This document shows positions 1 through 11,924 of a DNA stretch of 64,000 nucleotides, one piece after another (positions within the stretch are counted from its first letter, which is position 1; each line of letters begins with the position of its first letter). This DNA is from Paraglomus occultum (lineage: Eukaryota > Glomeromycota > Glomeromycetes > Paraglomerales > Paraglomeraceae): the NCBI GenBank assembly GCA_910592205.1, contig CAJVPJ010000023.1:1-64000 (forward strand). Reading direction: 5' to 3'. The translations under genes and the position numbers were made by a program. Below the pieces are notes generated by a model. The model saw nothing but the letters and a program-made list of their open reading frames with translations, searched no databases and was not told the DNA's origin.

Positions 1-418
1 TTATTGTTAGTAGCTTTAAACTTTATCCCATAAGTTGCGGAAAGTGCTGAATTTAATAAACCAAGTTTCGCTTTATCCGATTTTAAACCAGATTTTTTAG
101 CACTACGAGACGCGTCTGTATTATCAAAAACTCGGGCCATTTTGGGTACTAAATCTTGGAGATACTTCATAGACTTAGGTGATTCTAAACACGATTTAAC
201 AATATCAGCTGTATATCTATCCCGATCATCAATATCTTTAATAGGTGTACAAGTCTTTAGTAATTCCAGACAAATTCGATGCTTCTCAGCTTGGGTAGCA
301 ATTGTAAGTCTATCATTTCTATAATCTTCACGGATAATGGCCTCAACTGCTGTTTCATTATTAGTGCCTGCATCTCGTAGTTTCTGGAGGTTTCTGAACG
401 GATAGTTATAGTCCGAAC
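1..418 (-). CDS. partial ORF of a repeat-family protein, possibly replication/primase-helicase related
   Basis: The - strand is open from about 418 to the window edge and reads as one frame of roughly 139 residues, without a convincing start or stop. It includes the stretches NETAVEAIIREDYRNDRLTI, KHRICLELLKTCTPI, KYLQDLVPKMARVFDNTDAS and LGLLNSALSATYGIKFKATN. The run has ordinary protein composition and no stops, so it is very likely coding or recently coding. The closing part (small helices followed by ATYGIKFK) reminds me of the end of large viral-type D5-like or origin-binding replication proteins that are multicopy in AM fungal genomes. That assignment is from memory of the family style only and is weak. 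No catalytic motif lies inside the window, since the downstream part is cut off by the edge. A 47-bp perfect palindrome abuts its upstream end. Confidence 0.45.
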
Positions 419-465
419 TAAGTGGTATAATTGGAGTCTATTATAGACTCCAATTATACCACTTA
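419..465. repeat. perfect 47-bp palindrome (23-bp arms, 1-base centre)
   Basis: The left arm is 419-441 and the right arm 443-465, with a single T between them. The arms begin TAAGTGGTATAATTGGAGTC and are exact reverse complements. It could fold as a long hairpin or be the fused termini of a small inverted-repeat transposon. It sits immediately upstream of the partial ORF on the - strand. Confidence 0.9.
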
Positions 466-874
466 TGCTATCCTTGATTATGATAATATTTAACTATTCA
501 TTAATTAGCAACTCGAATGATGATAATTATAAAATATCACAAAATACTGTAAATGTGTTAGTGATATTGACTCTAATATTAATTAATGGTTAAATACTGC
601 TCAAAACTTTTCCATCGGTTGCACAATACACTATCTTTTCTACCCTTGTATGATTAGAGAATGTAATTGTTGTAAACGATCTGGTAGGGGTGTGACTCTA
701 AGGGGTCTGACTGTTCAAGTGCAATGCAAACGTGATTTATACTGCGGATAACAAATACCTGCTGATCTATCAAAAAGACTCTTCGGAGGAACCGTTCCGA
801 TTGCCAACAAACGGTGTTGTAGTACGGCTCAGCTATACAAGCTTCCCTTTGCATTCCATTTATCTGCGACTAAA
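466..874. other. no gene recognised; upstream region of the oxidoreductase gene
   Basis: AT-rich sequence without a convincing ORF on either strand. The 3' part should hold the promoter and 5' leader of the gene starting at 875, but I see no clear TATA box. Confidence 0.5.
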
Positions 875-3330
875 ATGTTTCCATTTCTTGGTAAAACGAC
901 TCCTCCCAAAGTTAATATTAAGTCGGTTGATATTAAACCGACTAGACCCGAATCAGAGCTAGTGCAATTATTAAAACAGCGGAAGCCACAAGTGATACCA
1001 GCCCCAAACAAACCTATCACGGTTGCTATAATTGGAGCCGGAGCAAGGTATCATAGTCGGTCGTCCCCGAATCAAAGAGACACTTAGGAAGAGAATTTCC
1101 TAACAACATTTTATAAATATATTGTGCAGAGGAGGAGGTTACGCGCATTATGCTTTGGAGAATCGTGAATGGATGCAAGTGGTCGCGGTAGCTGAGCCCG
1201 TACAGGCTCGTAGAGAGCGCCTGGCGCAGGTTTAAATTAATCATAATTACATGATTATTTTTATAAATTAGCGCCCAGTCTTGCTAATAATAATCTAAAT
1301 ATATTTAGACGCATAAAATTCCCAAAGAACACGTCTTCAACGATTGGAGAGAGGTTGGATCTTGTTATAATGCTGACCGTACCGCAGATTTACTAGTTTA
1401 TTAATTGTTAATTGTTTGATCCAGTTGGCAGAGCTCCCAAAATTTTGTGATGCCGTTTTTATTGCCACTCTGGATAGTCAGCATTATGAACCAGCTATCG
1501 CCTTTGCAAATTTGAAATATCATATCCTTCTTGAAAAACCAATGGCACCTACTCTGCAAGAATGTTATCGAATCACTCAAGCTGCTTTGAACAATCAAGT
1601 AACGTGATTAACATCGAAATCTTTTGTTTACGAACTTACTTTGATAATTGTTCTAACAATACTATAATGACTGTATAGGTTGTATTCGCTATCGGTAAGC
1701 CGATCCTCATACGACATCAAGATGTGCAGCACTAAGATAATTAGTGCAAGTGATTCACAAATAATTTTTCCTTCATCGATAGGGCATGTCCTGAGATATA
1801 CGGCACATAATAAAATTATAAAACAAATAATCGATTACGGCGTATTAGGAGATATCATCAATATTCAACATTTGGAGCCAGTTGGGTTTTGGCATTTTGC
1901 ACACTCGGTAAGTTAGTCAAGCAAGCACAGATTTGTATAGCTGTTTGATAATTAATCCGGGTAATAATGCTTTTTTTTTTTCATCATAGTACGTTAGGGG
2001 CAACTGGAGGAAGGAGAGCGAGTCCTGTTTCTCATTAATGACAAAGTCATGTCATGATATTGGTACATCTTTGCATTCAAGAAATTCGAGATAACCCTAT
2101 TTCATGATATCACTATTGCTAACGGTTGTTATTGCTTGGTTAGATCTAATTGCTCAGTGGATGGATTCTCCGTGTGTGGTATGTAGGCTCGTCATCGTTG
2201 TACACAATTCTCGCAGTTTTATTAATCAAAGATACAATTACCTCAGCGAATAAGCTCTTTTGGCAATCTCTCTCACTTTAAACGAGAAAAAAAACCCGCC
2301 GAAGCTGGAACCGCAACGTAAGCTTCCGTGACGCTCCACATTGTGTCAGTTAGATAATCTAACCTCCCCCAATTTAGTCGATGTCTAGATTGCGCATATG
2401 AAGAGAAATGTCATTATTCAGCGAAATCCATCTACTTGGAACCTGCAAAGCGCGGTCAAAAAATGTGGCCGATTTCGGTTCTTGTTGACGTTGTTGGTAA
2501 GTTATATCGTAGTAGTTTTTCTCTCCTTTTTTCTCTCTCTTTTTCTTTTTTTATTTAATAACATCTTGCTTTGACAGACATTGAAAGTGTGCATGAAGCG
2601 CTTCGTTCTGGTCCATATGGCCGCTGCGTTTACGAATGTGATAATGATGTGGTTGATCATCAGGTTGTTAACATGGAATTTGCCAATGGCGCAACTGCAT
2701 CTTGTACTATGGTTGCATATACAGAGGCTGTATGCGTTCGAAGTACCAAGTAAGTTGTATATTACCAAGCACGTAAGATGATAGCATTAATCTGGTAATG
2801 ACTAACAAATGCCGTTGTAGAATATTCGGCACTAAAGGCCAACTCGAATGTGATGGTATGGATAGCATTCAGTTTTCTGATTTCGTAACCGGTACTCGCG
2901 AAATCTTAAAGCCAAGCACAATCACTGGAATGTACGATATGCGAGGACACGGTGAGCATGAATGAGCGTGAATAATTATCGTGTCTTATTGCTTATTGTG
3001 CCCGACCGAAACTGACTGAAAAGTTTTATTTGCCACACGCGAATTACAGGTGGAGGTGATTTTGCACTAGTTGAGGCTTTTCTCAAAGAGATCGCGACAG
3101 AATCTTCCCGAAATGGTGCCTCTGACGCCTTCAGTGAGTAAAAAGTTTCGTGTGATTGCAGTTTTATTTATATCGGCGTTATGATGACATGCTGACGTGT
3201 CATTCATTGATGTTTATTAAACTGTTTAGATTCGCATCTGTATGTATTTGCTGCTGAGCAAGCAAGAAGGACAGGAACAGTAGTGAATATTGAAAACTTC
3301 AAGCAACAGAATCAAATTAATAGTATTTAA
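875..3330 (+). CDS. Gfo/Idh/MocA-family NAD(P)-dependent oxidoreductase, 14 exons
   Basis: Probable exons: 875-1047, 1130-1229, 1309-1353, 1425-1598, 1679-1694, 1783-1907, 1990-2062, 2144-2178, 2247-2317, 2378-2496, 2578-2749, 2821-2951, 3050-3133, 3230-3330. They add to 1419 bases, an uninterrupted 472-residue protein, and every junction keeps frame. The N-terminal Rossmann fold shows [19 protein letters not shown] (dinucleotide-binding glycine loop, about residues 50-68). Next come [17 protein letters not shown] and the family signature [14 protein letters not shown], whose EKP lysine is normally catalytic. The C-terminal part has the expected alpha/beta substrate domain, including [12 protein letters not shown]. 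These enzymes oxidise or reduce sugars, inositols or related polyols, but the substrate cannot be told from sequence. A cysteine-rich insert (TRCLDC..EEKCHYS) is typical of fungal members. Most introns start GT; the one after 1353 has an unusual GTTGGA donor. The stop lies 180 bases from the end of CDC37 (tail to tail). Confidence 0.9.
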
Positions 3331-3510
3331 ATTATACATAATGCTGATCTGTTCATTATGAACGTGGTTATATTTATTACAATGAATCTACTTCTCCGAA
3401 TATGCGTAAATAAATTTAAACTATAAACATAGGATTTCAAGCCATGCCAACACTGACAAATCCAAAAATTTTTGTTCTAAAATCATACATCCGCATTACG
3501 TTTCTTCTTA

Positions 3511-5280
3511 TCATTCGTCTATCATTTGATCTTCCTGGCTCTCTTCCATATCCTGTCCATCATTACCTTCCATCATCTCCCTGGTGGGAATAGTTTCCCC
3601 TATAGTAGTGTCAATTATACCAGGCTCAACTCTCAACACCTCACACTGATTACAAATCTCCAGTATCTTCTCAGCCTCGGGTACCGACATGCTTCCAAGA
3701 ACCTTGTTGATCTTTTCTAATTCACCCGTTTTGAGCGCTTCACGCAAATTTTCAGGCAAGGTCATGAAAGTTTCAAATCGTGATATCTCGGCGGGATCGT
3801 CAGAATTCTTGTCTGGTACGTGAACGCTGAGCATATTCCCAGGACCTGTCATTTCTATTTGGATCTGTTCAACTTGTGGTTGGTTCCCCTTTTCCTTCTC
3901 GATTACTTCACAGCGCTTGCAAATATGCTCATAAGTATCATTGACATCCTTTTCAAATACGTCACGGGCACCCTCCATTGTCGTTATTCTGACGAGTTAT
4001 TTAGAGCGCGTTAATTAATACAACTTTGGCATATTTTCTTAAACGTTTGGAGTTCATGCCATCTTAAACTAACCTCCTGAAGAATAGTCTTACACCATCC
4101 GGACCTAGCTTTTGACAGTATTGAATGAGCCAGCCTTGATGTACGCACTGTTTAGCATACTTTGCCTTTTTTTTTAGTTGAGCCTGGAACGCTTCTGCAA
4201 GCAAACTATCAACAGCTTCCTGATTAATGATCTCTGGATGATCTGAAATAAACTTGTAGCTTTCATCGTAAGTTTTGACCTTTGCAAAAGCTTTGGTAAG
4301 GTCTGACGGGATCATTCCTTCATCGTCATCAGCAACCTGTTCTGTCGAAGTAACTGTTGAAGATGCTGGTTTCGAGCTGGTAGACTCGGTCTAACGGAAA
4401 TAATAGTGTCGAGAGGAGCGCCATTAACGCCCGGGTTGAAATTGACGTCAACGATATAATAATCAACTTGATACGCACTACGATCAGCATAAGCTTACCT
4501 TTGTAGGTTTCGTTACGATTTCTGAGGCAGACTTGTTGATAGCATTTCCAGAATTTGTTGACGCTGATGACTTATTATGTGAGTCCGTTTTGGTAGCCTT
4601 GGTAGCCTTGCTCACTCTCTACAAGCAATGTTCGAAAACGTCAGTACATACTCTCAGACTAGCCACATAAGTATTGGTTGTGTTTATGCAACAACTAATT
4701 GATATGGAATAATTGACCTTACCGTATTGTCAAATCCGGTGTGTATGTCGTCCATAGTGATTTTTTTATGAGCCTCTGCTTCTTCCTTCTCCAATTCCAA
4801 TTTGGCCTCCTTGGTCCTCGCTGCCAATTTCTCCTTGTGTTCTTTTAGTTTGCTTACCAATTGTTCTCCGACCCTTTCCTCACTCTCATTTTCAACTTCT
4901 GCCTTAATCTTTTCGTATAATACCGCCATCATTTCATCAAAGGACGGCATCCTCTCTTCGGTGCCCTCGGTCTTTTGCTGAACCTCTTGTTCAGCAGTTT
5001 TCTTGTTCAGCTCGCGCAAATCTTCAACAGTCTTCAAGAATGCAGAGACACCATTTGATTCAACTTGCGAAATCATTGCGCCAATTCGATCAAGAAGGAC
5101 ATCATTTTGAGCAATTTCGGCTTTGAGAGCAGTAATTTTTTGTTTACGCTCTTCTCGTTTCCGGTGAATGTCAGCTTGTTTCCAGCGAATGAGGGATGCT
5201 TTATCAACGTTGGGGTGACACTCAAAGTCATCGTCGTCGGAAAGTTCGAGTCTATCCCATTTACTGTAGTCAATCGGCAT
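3511..5280 (-). CDS. CDC37: Hsp90 co-chaperone Cdc37
   Basis: Exons on the - strand: 5280-4723, 4618-4499, 4390-4074 and 3988-3511. They total 1473 bases, a 490-residue protein. The N-terminus MPIDYSKWDRLELSDDDDFE followed by CHPNVDK..LIRWKQ is the diagnostic kinase-binding domain of Cdc37, including the serine at residue 14 that matches the conserved CK2 site. A long charged helical region follows (to about residue 190). Exon 2 encodes a Ser/Thr/Lys-rich linker. The middle Hsp90-binding domain includes ESYKFISDHPEI and LIQYCQKLGPDGVRLFFRR. The tail is acidic and ends in a run like GQDMEESQEDQMIDE. Cdc37 delivers client protein kinases to Hsp90 in the cytosol. Length and order match fungal homologues. 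It is convergent with the oxidoreductase gene and divergent from the SERBP1-like gene, with a 255-base shared upstream region. Confidence 0.95.
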
Positions 5281-5535
5281 TTTCGTTTATTTGTGAAATA
5301 TTGATAAATATAGTATTTTCGGTCGTGCTTAAAGGTGTTTCGACACTTTCTTTGGCAGTCAAAGCCATCAATACGAACACTGCAGGCCGGAGATTTATCT
5401 GTGCGAAATAATGGTGATCACTTACTTAATTTGGTTCAAATAAAGTCGAGAAGGTTCTGCAGCCTTCTGGGCAGATCACGCCACAAAAGAATATAAATTG
5501 GTTTGCTCTCCAAGGTTTGGTCATTACAGAAAACT
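5281..5535. promoter_or_regulatory. short divergent intergenic region between CDC37 and the SERBP1-like gene
   Basis: These 255 bases separate two divergent start codons (5280 on - and 5536 on +) and must hold both core promoters. I see no unambiguous TATA box or other motif; the promoter call rests on position alone. Confidence 0.45.
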
Positions 5536-6105
5536 ATGACTCGTACTAAACATTCACCAAAACAAAACAGACATTATCAAAGGTTTGTTTAAACGGAATG
5601 TGTATTGATCGGCATGGGTGAATGGATAAGAGACGCTACGAGCATGTAATGACGATTTATAACTTTGTATTTGATTAGGTCTCCGTTTGGCGACTTGCGA
5701 GGCCCGCCAAAGAAAGTATGTGTTCGTCTTTGAATTTTTTCGTGATTCACACTTTCATGCTTATTTATTAATCAAATACCTCAATAACTACTATTGTTAT
5801 ATTCAGGAAGGAGCCGGTCAGCACAATTGGGGCAATGTAACTGCAGAGACCGCTGAATTAGATGAACATTATGAACTCCTGGACGACTGTCCAAAATATG
5901 ATTTGGAGAAAGTGGAGAAGATTGTCGAGGTAGAGGGACAACTGCGGGATACCAAAATAAACGTAAGCTTTATCTAGTCTTTAGTATCGCAATTTAGTTT
6001 ATTGCAGAAAATATTTAAAGACGGTTACTTCTATCTGTTTGATAGGTTGTTGATCCTAACGAGTTTGAAAAATTACGAGCAGCTACGGCTGAGGAACAAG
6101 AGTGA
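5536..6105 (+). CDS. small HABP4/SERBP1/Stm1-like mRNA- or ribosome-binding protein
   Basis: Exons 5536-5582, 5679-5715, 5807-5962 and 6046-6105 total 300 bases, a 99-residue protein. The N-terminus is basic (MTRTKHSPKQNRHYQRSPFG) and is followed by GPPKKEGAGQHNWGNV. The K-K-x-G-A-G-x-x-N-W-G motif is the core of the HABP4/SERBP1 (fungal Stm1) family, whose members bind RNA and dormant ribosomes. The C-terminal half is acidic and helical (ELDEHYELLDDCPKYDLEK) and ends in EEQE. It is far shorter than SERBP1 or Stm1 proteins, so it is a minimal family member; the exact role is inferred. All introns are GT-AG. Confidence 0.75.
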
Positions 6106-6632
6106 ATGTGGGAGTTTGATCAGTTAGTCTAGAGACTATATTTACGTTTGAGAAACTAGACTTAACCAGTTATTGAACCGTTTGGTCTAAATGGTCTCTT
6201 TAAGACTGTTAAGAACCTTACTATCGATTATTTGTAAATTGTTCACAATTAAAATATCATTAGTATTATTATTAAGAATAACATCCAAAATATATCAACT
6301 TGATTGGTATTGTCTTCAGAAATGCGAACATAATGTTTCCATAACCTGACAGGATACTTGTAATTCGCAAAACACATTTTACTCGCGTAAAGTGTTATTG
6401 GCAATATTTGGCAGGATGATACCTGCGCAACGCCCCCGCTGTAACCGTCAAATCATAGCATTTCGCCACTTTAATCGATATCATCATAATTATTACATTA
6501 TGCACGCTTTACGTCATCGATAACTCTTACCTATGAATAGTAATAATGCTAAAATGGATATTAATCACGTGTTAAACATAATTACTTGTAATGGTTCTGC
6601 CCTCCCTGCCGTCATAGTTATCATTAGCCGTC
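6106..6632. other. intergenic, no gene recognised
   Basis: AT-rich spacer between the SERBP1-like gene and FIS1. It should contain the 3' end of the former and the promoter of the latter. No ORF or repeat stands out. Confidence 0.5.
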
Positions 6633-7437
6633 ATGTCAGAGAAACTTCCATACGCTGTTGAAGCTGACGTTCCACTTGGAAATGCCGAGTTAGAAGTAAG
6701 TGCGTTCGTAGCGATTCTGTTCTTGTATTGTATAATGATTAATAAATCTGGCATGGAGCACAGAGTATTTAGTGATCGTTATAATAAAAGTTATAGTTTT
6801 TTGACCTCTCAGTTTTGGATTATGATTTTAAATCACGCAGGTATTGAGAAAATGTTATCAGAGAGAACTTCCAGAGGCAACAACTCAAACAAAATTCAAC
6901 TATGCCTGGGGTTTAGTTCGAAGCCGAAAGCAATCTCACAATAAAGAGGGCATTAAACTTTTATATGGTATGTTTGCTTAGTCATCATTAAATTGGTTTC
7001 ATTACATGGCGAATTTTCTAACAAGCTAGAGAAGTAAACATTGGCATACTCGAAACTGACGGTGACTTGCGTCAATCGTTTAGAGATATATAACGAATCA
7101 CGAGAGAGACGACGAGAATGTCTATACTACCTTGCTCTTGGTCACTATAAAGTGGGTGAATATCGAAGCGCAAAAGACCATAATAATCAGTTGCTTCAAC
7201 TCGAACCTAACAATCAACAGGCTCTAAGTCTAGCAGAAGTAATAGATGAGAAGGTGAATCGAGGTAAGAACATTCTCGTTAGATAGTGACGTCGTTTCAC
7301 CCTGCTATAATCAGGCTTTAACAATTGTGTTCGTTTATTCAATAGAAGGAATAATTGGAGCCGCTATAACAGGAGGTTTAGTAGCACTCGGTGCTTTAAT
7401 AGTCGGTTTAATAGCCAAACGAAGAGCGTTGATGTGA
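6633..7437 (+). CDS. FIS1: mitochondrial fission 1 protein
   Basis: Exons 6633-6695, 6841-6967, 7084-7263 and 7346-7437 total 462 bases, a 153-residue protein of typical Fis1 length. The TPR-like cytosolic domain reads through FNYAWGLVRSRKQSHNKEGI, RRRECLYYLALGHYKVGEYR and LLQLEPNNQQALSL, which match fungal Fis1 closely. The C-terminus EGIIGAAITGGLVALGALIV followed by a short basic tail KRRALM is the tail-anchor that inserts Fis1 in the outer mitochondrial and peroxisomal membranes. It recruits dynamin-type GTPase machinery for organelle division. The last exon carries nearly the whole membrane anchor. Nothing looks broken. Confidence 0.95.
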
Positions 7438-7737
7438 ACACAGGTTCCTTGCGCGATATTTGGCTGAGAACGTAAAAACCTTATTTACGATAGTCAGCGT
7501 GAGATTCAGATGTGATCTGTCAAAATGTATATAGAAGCTTCGCTCAGACGTGGAGATCAATGACATCAATAAAATTGATGATATCTTATTATTATTATAA
7601 TTATTATTATTATATTATTTTTTATTTTGCATGTTTGTAGTTTACTTTATCACGTGATATTTAATTACTTGTAACACCAAACAATCTGTGGATCAAATAA
7701 TTGTCTCTGAACGTCGTCCTTGATAAACTGTGAAAAA

Positions 7738-9712
7738 ATGCTTGACCTTAACCTGTTTCAAGTCGAAAAGGGAGGAAATCCTGAGCTTATCCGCGAGTCC
7801 CAGCGTAGAAGGGGTGCTTCTGTCGAATTAGTTGATAAAATTATTGCTTTGTACGATGAATGGAGAAGAGGTACAGCTTATTGTTCAAAACCCACTATAC
7901 TGCGCGACTTTGAAAGAAAGTCTGTTGTATGATCAATTACAATATTGTTCGGCGCTAACGCAATTTTTATATATTCACTACCGTTGTGTTTAGTTCGATT
8001 CGATCTTGACCAAGTAAACAAAGCGATAAACGCTATTCAAAAAGATATTGGCAAAAAAATGAAGGTGATTGAAAAAAAAAAGCAACTTCAGAAGGATGAA
8101 ATATATACTTGACACGTAACACTTGTCAGAAGCTTTATTAGCCAATGTCTTCACTAGAATTGTATCTACAATTTATTTCACATATTCTAACCCAAAGGCA
8201 AAAGAGAATGCCTCAGATCTCATCTCACAGAAGGAAGAAAAAACAAAAGAGAAAGAGCGATTGATGGCTCTTGAAAAGGAAAAGGAAGAGATACTGAGAT
8301 CTGAAGCATCCGCTATTGGTAATATTGTCCACCAGTCAGTTCCCACTTCAATGGACGAGGAGAATAACGAGATTATTAGGACATGGGAACCAGCCGACAA
8401 GGAAGGAGAACATGTAAATAAACCTGTGAAGAAGGATAACATATTATCCCATCACGAGGTTTTGCATAGGATTGATGGTTATGACGCCGAAAGAGGTATG
8501 TAAAGTTTGTTGGTTCTATCTCGCAAATATAAGAATTGACCACGATTAATGCGGTCATGTGGTCGTGTTAATTGTTATTAAATTCTCACGTTTGTTGTAT
8601 ACCCCTAATGACTAATCTACAACGTATCAATAGGCACGAAAACTGCTGGGCATCGTGGTTATTTTCTTACAAGCGAGGGTGTTGATTTTAACTTGGCACT
8701 TATACAGTACGGTCTCTCTTTCTTGAGAAAGAAAGGATACAAGAAGCTGCAAACACCTTTTTTCATGAGAAAAGAATATATGGCAAAGACTGCTCAATTA
8801 GAGCAGTTTGATGAAGAGCTATATAAGGTAGTGATGGAGGCAATCTGATGACGTTATTTATAAAGCTTACCTTTTTTTTTTTTTTACAAATAATACAGGT
8901 AGTTGGAGATGGTGATGATAAATATTTGATTGCCACTTCAGAACAACCAATATCGGCCTTCCATGCCAATGAATGGTTTGAAAGACCTTCCGAGCAATTA
9001 CCAGTAAGGTATACATTTTTATACTGCGCACCGTATTTTTTTTCAATCGATACACATGTTTACACGCTTCGATTTTCAAAGATATGCAGGTTACTCAACA
9101 TGTTTCCGCAAGGAAGCTGGAGCTCATGGCAAAGACACCTGGGGTATTTTCCGAGTACATCAGTTTGAAAAAATAGAACAATTTGTTCTTACCACGCCTG
9201 AAACCTCATGGGATGAATTTGATCGTATGATTGCCAACTCGGAGGAGTTTTATCAATCACTTGGCCTGCCTTATCGTATTGTCTCTATTGTCTCTGGGGC
9301 ACTGAATAATGCAGCCGCAAAGAAATATGATCTTGAGGCATGGTTCCCATTCCAAGGAGAATATAAGGAATTAGTCAGTTGCAGCAATTGTACCGATTAT
9401 CAAAGCAGGAGATTGGAGATACGTTGTGGTACAAAGAAAATGGGGGATAGAGAGAAGAAATATGTGCATTGTTTAAACGCTACACTTTGTGCTACTGAAA
9501 GGACTTTGTGTTGTCTTTTGGAAAACTGGCAAACTCCTGAGGTGAATATTTACATGATAACTGTATCTTTTAAATTATGGTTGTTTTGGACCAATGACTA
9601 AAATTTTTTTATTTAAATAATCCAGGGTGTCATCATACCGGAACCTTTAAGGCCATACATGGATGGAAGGGATTTCTTACCTTTTGTTAAGCCATTACCT
9701 AAGAAAAAGTGA
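7738..9712 (+). CDS. SES1: cytosolic seryl-tRNA synthetase
   Basis: Exons 7738-7870, 7994-8064, 8198-8495, 8634-8827, 8899-9008, 9082-9541 and 9626-9712 total 1353 bases, a 450-residue protein. An upstream in-frame ATG exists at 7720, but MLDLNLFQ at 7738 matches the usual SerRS start. The N-terminal tRNA-binding coiled coil runs to about residue 120. The class II catalytic core follows: [20 protein letters not shown], the motif 2 region [29 protein letters not shown]-like serine-binding residues ([19 protein letters not shown]), and the motif 3 region near [20 protein letters not shown]. The lysine-rich C-terminus VKPLPKKK resembles the cytosolic eukaryotic enzyme. It charges tRNA-Ser (and tRNA-Sec where present). 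Intron 2 ends at an AG only a few bases after a candidate branch site, TTCTAAC. Confidence 0.95.
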
Positions 9713-11413
9713 AAATTCATAGCTTTAATAAATTAATCTTGTGGAAATATACACGGCGGGGAAGACGGTAAATGTGGCGAGGATTAATGTGTTCATGATC
9801 ACTATGTTATTGTTAATCGGAAACTTGCTTCGCACTTCTATTTAACAAAAGAAACGCATATTTATGTCATTACTGCCCTATCATGCATACATGTTATAGT
9901 GTTGGTTCTTTATCAGTCAATATAGACAATAGGCAAAATGGCTTGAATATCGCAATGGCTTGATGTATGGATTTACCTAATATGGAGATTATTATTATTA
10001 CTGTACGGTTACTTTGCCATTATTATTCTCGGTATTTGCAAGCGGAATACTCTGATGTAGTCCTGTGTGGTGAGCCCAAAAAATTTAGTTTAATTTATAA
10101 ATAAGTTTATTTTCAAACATAATTTGCAGTAATGTTTTTGGAACTCATGTTAATCTGTCAATTCTGAATAGATGTATGTCAGATTGGATGGTAAAGGCGG
10201 TTGGGTAAAAAATTATCATAAGAGTGTAATTAAATAATTAATATTGGCAATGCTAATTTAGACTGCATTTGCTTTCATGCCAGTCTGTAAATAAATTCAT
10301 TAGGAATACACATCGCTTTCATATCGATAGCATTTGTGTCTAATTGACTGCTTGCTATAGCATTTCTTCAAAGCGTATGTTTCGGGATCATGAGGTAGAA
10401 GGCGCTTGACCGGTCTTGTCTGAAGAACCAGCAATAGAGCTGTAAAGCGATGATGTTGTGCTCCTTATTAGAGAGGAAGATGTCTAATTTATGTAATCAA
10501 CGAGACACGTTCGCCATTGTTTTGAATTTGAGAAGTACGAATAACAACCTTGACTTGCTTATTTATAAACAATTGCAAGTTATGATATTGATCTCAAATA
10601 AATTTGATAAAGTAAAAAAAAAAATAGTATTCGATTAAAAGTTGGTTATGAAATAAGTTGAAAACTCTCTGCTTGAAAAAAATATTTAATACGAACTATT
10701 GACGACTTGACTTCAATGCTCCTTGGAAAGTAAAAGTAAAAACTCGATATTTGGATGGATTCCCGCTGACAAAGAACCAACTCGAATTGACGCAATTATA
10801 TACAGTGCGTTACGGAAAAAATTGCCCTCGGAAATCGAAAATATTTTGCATAATAAACAAGAAACGCGTTGTTTATAATCAGCGAATTTAGTTTTATCAA
10901 TGAAAAAATAATGCAAGCTTTGTTTTGGAAAGGAACGGGGATAGAATTTCATATTAAAATTTTATCTATAATAAAGCACATTATAAACTTTTCCGAGACA
11001 TTTCGAATTGTTTAATAAATCTTGTGTCGTTGTGGAATTATGCAATTTTTTGTGAGAGCAATTTTTCGTAACACACGGTATAACGATAATTGTACAAACA
11101 TCGGCATAGCAGGATCGAGGGATTTCATGATAAAGTTTGTTATATCCAAATAATTTTATTATTATTATTAAAATTATCCGTGCAAGTAAAAAAGCCAAAT
11201 ATGTTATCCGCGGGTTTACTGCGTACCGTAAGTTTGACTCGTCGCATACAGAGCCAGATTATGAGCATCGACATAATTTGAACAGGCAGTCGCGAAATCC
11301 CCGATTCAGCATTCATGGAAATACAGATGCGCAAGTAGAAAATCTCGATTTTATGCTAGAAAACAAACGCAGTGTTTTGTTACGGTATGTTGACGAATGG
11401 AGTATCGTGTCGA
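9713..11413. other. gene-poor stretch with one coding-like fragment
   Basis: No complete gene is recognised. A short + strand open stretch near 10712-10879 reads FGWIPADKEPTRIDAIIYSA and looks like a leftover exon, but it has no start codon and no family I can name. Another open stretch near 11137-11421 (+) has normal composition but no recognisable domain. The rest is AT-rich spacer. Confidence 0.4.
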
Positions 11414-11710
11414 CTAACTGATATGATCAGGGAAGAGTTTTATTAAAAACAGGCCCCTTTGTTTGGTCAATTTATTATTACCGTTTCGTAGTTTTCGAAT
11501 ATTAATCATTTCAAGTGGAATCAGGTTAACAGTTGTATGGGTAGCTGATTCATACAAGTATTTATATTCATATTTCGACTGGAATCCATTCCAAATAGGC
11601 ATAATTTGCGGTGATTGAGATTTCTTAATCAAGTCGTCACATGCGTTGACATGGTTTAAATTAATAAAATTTCTCGGAGAAAGTTTTAACTTGTTGCTTA
11701 TACTTAACAA
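11414..11710 (-). CDS. unrecognised 98-residue ORF, doubtful
   Basis: An ATG-initiated ORF with mixed composition (for example ACDDLIKKSQSPQIMPIWNG). I recognise no domain. It lies beside the transposon end at 11925-12063 and could be a decayed part of that element or an exon fragment. It is listed because composition and length are slightly better than random ORFs around it. Confidence 0.2.
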   Translation of the reverse strand: MLSISNKLKLSPRNFINLNHVNACDDLIKKSQSPQIMPIWNGFQSKYEYKYLYESATHTTVNLIPLEMINIRKLRNGNNKLTKQRGLFLIKLFPDHIS

Positions 11711-11924
11711 GATTAATATCAGAGCTTGTAAGTGATCAGTGGCTTTTTTTTTTAAATAAAATTTTAGGTAAGCAAATGCAAAAGTTATCTTACATTAACG
11801 GATTAGACTGTATCAGACAAGAGAAATTTATATGTTTAGAGGATTTTATTAACTTCGAAATTCAATGGAGAAACAGAATGGGTAGGATGGAATGTATGGT
11901 ACAGCACAGAAGTAAATGAATAAA

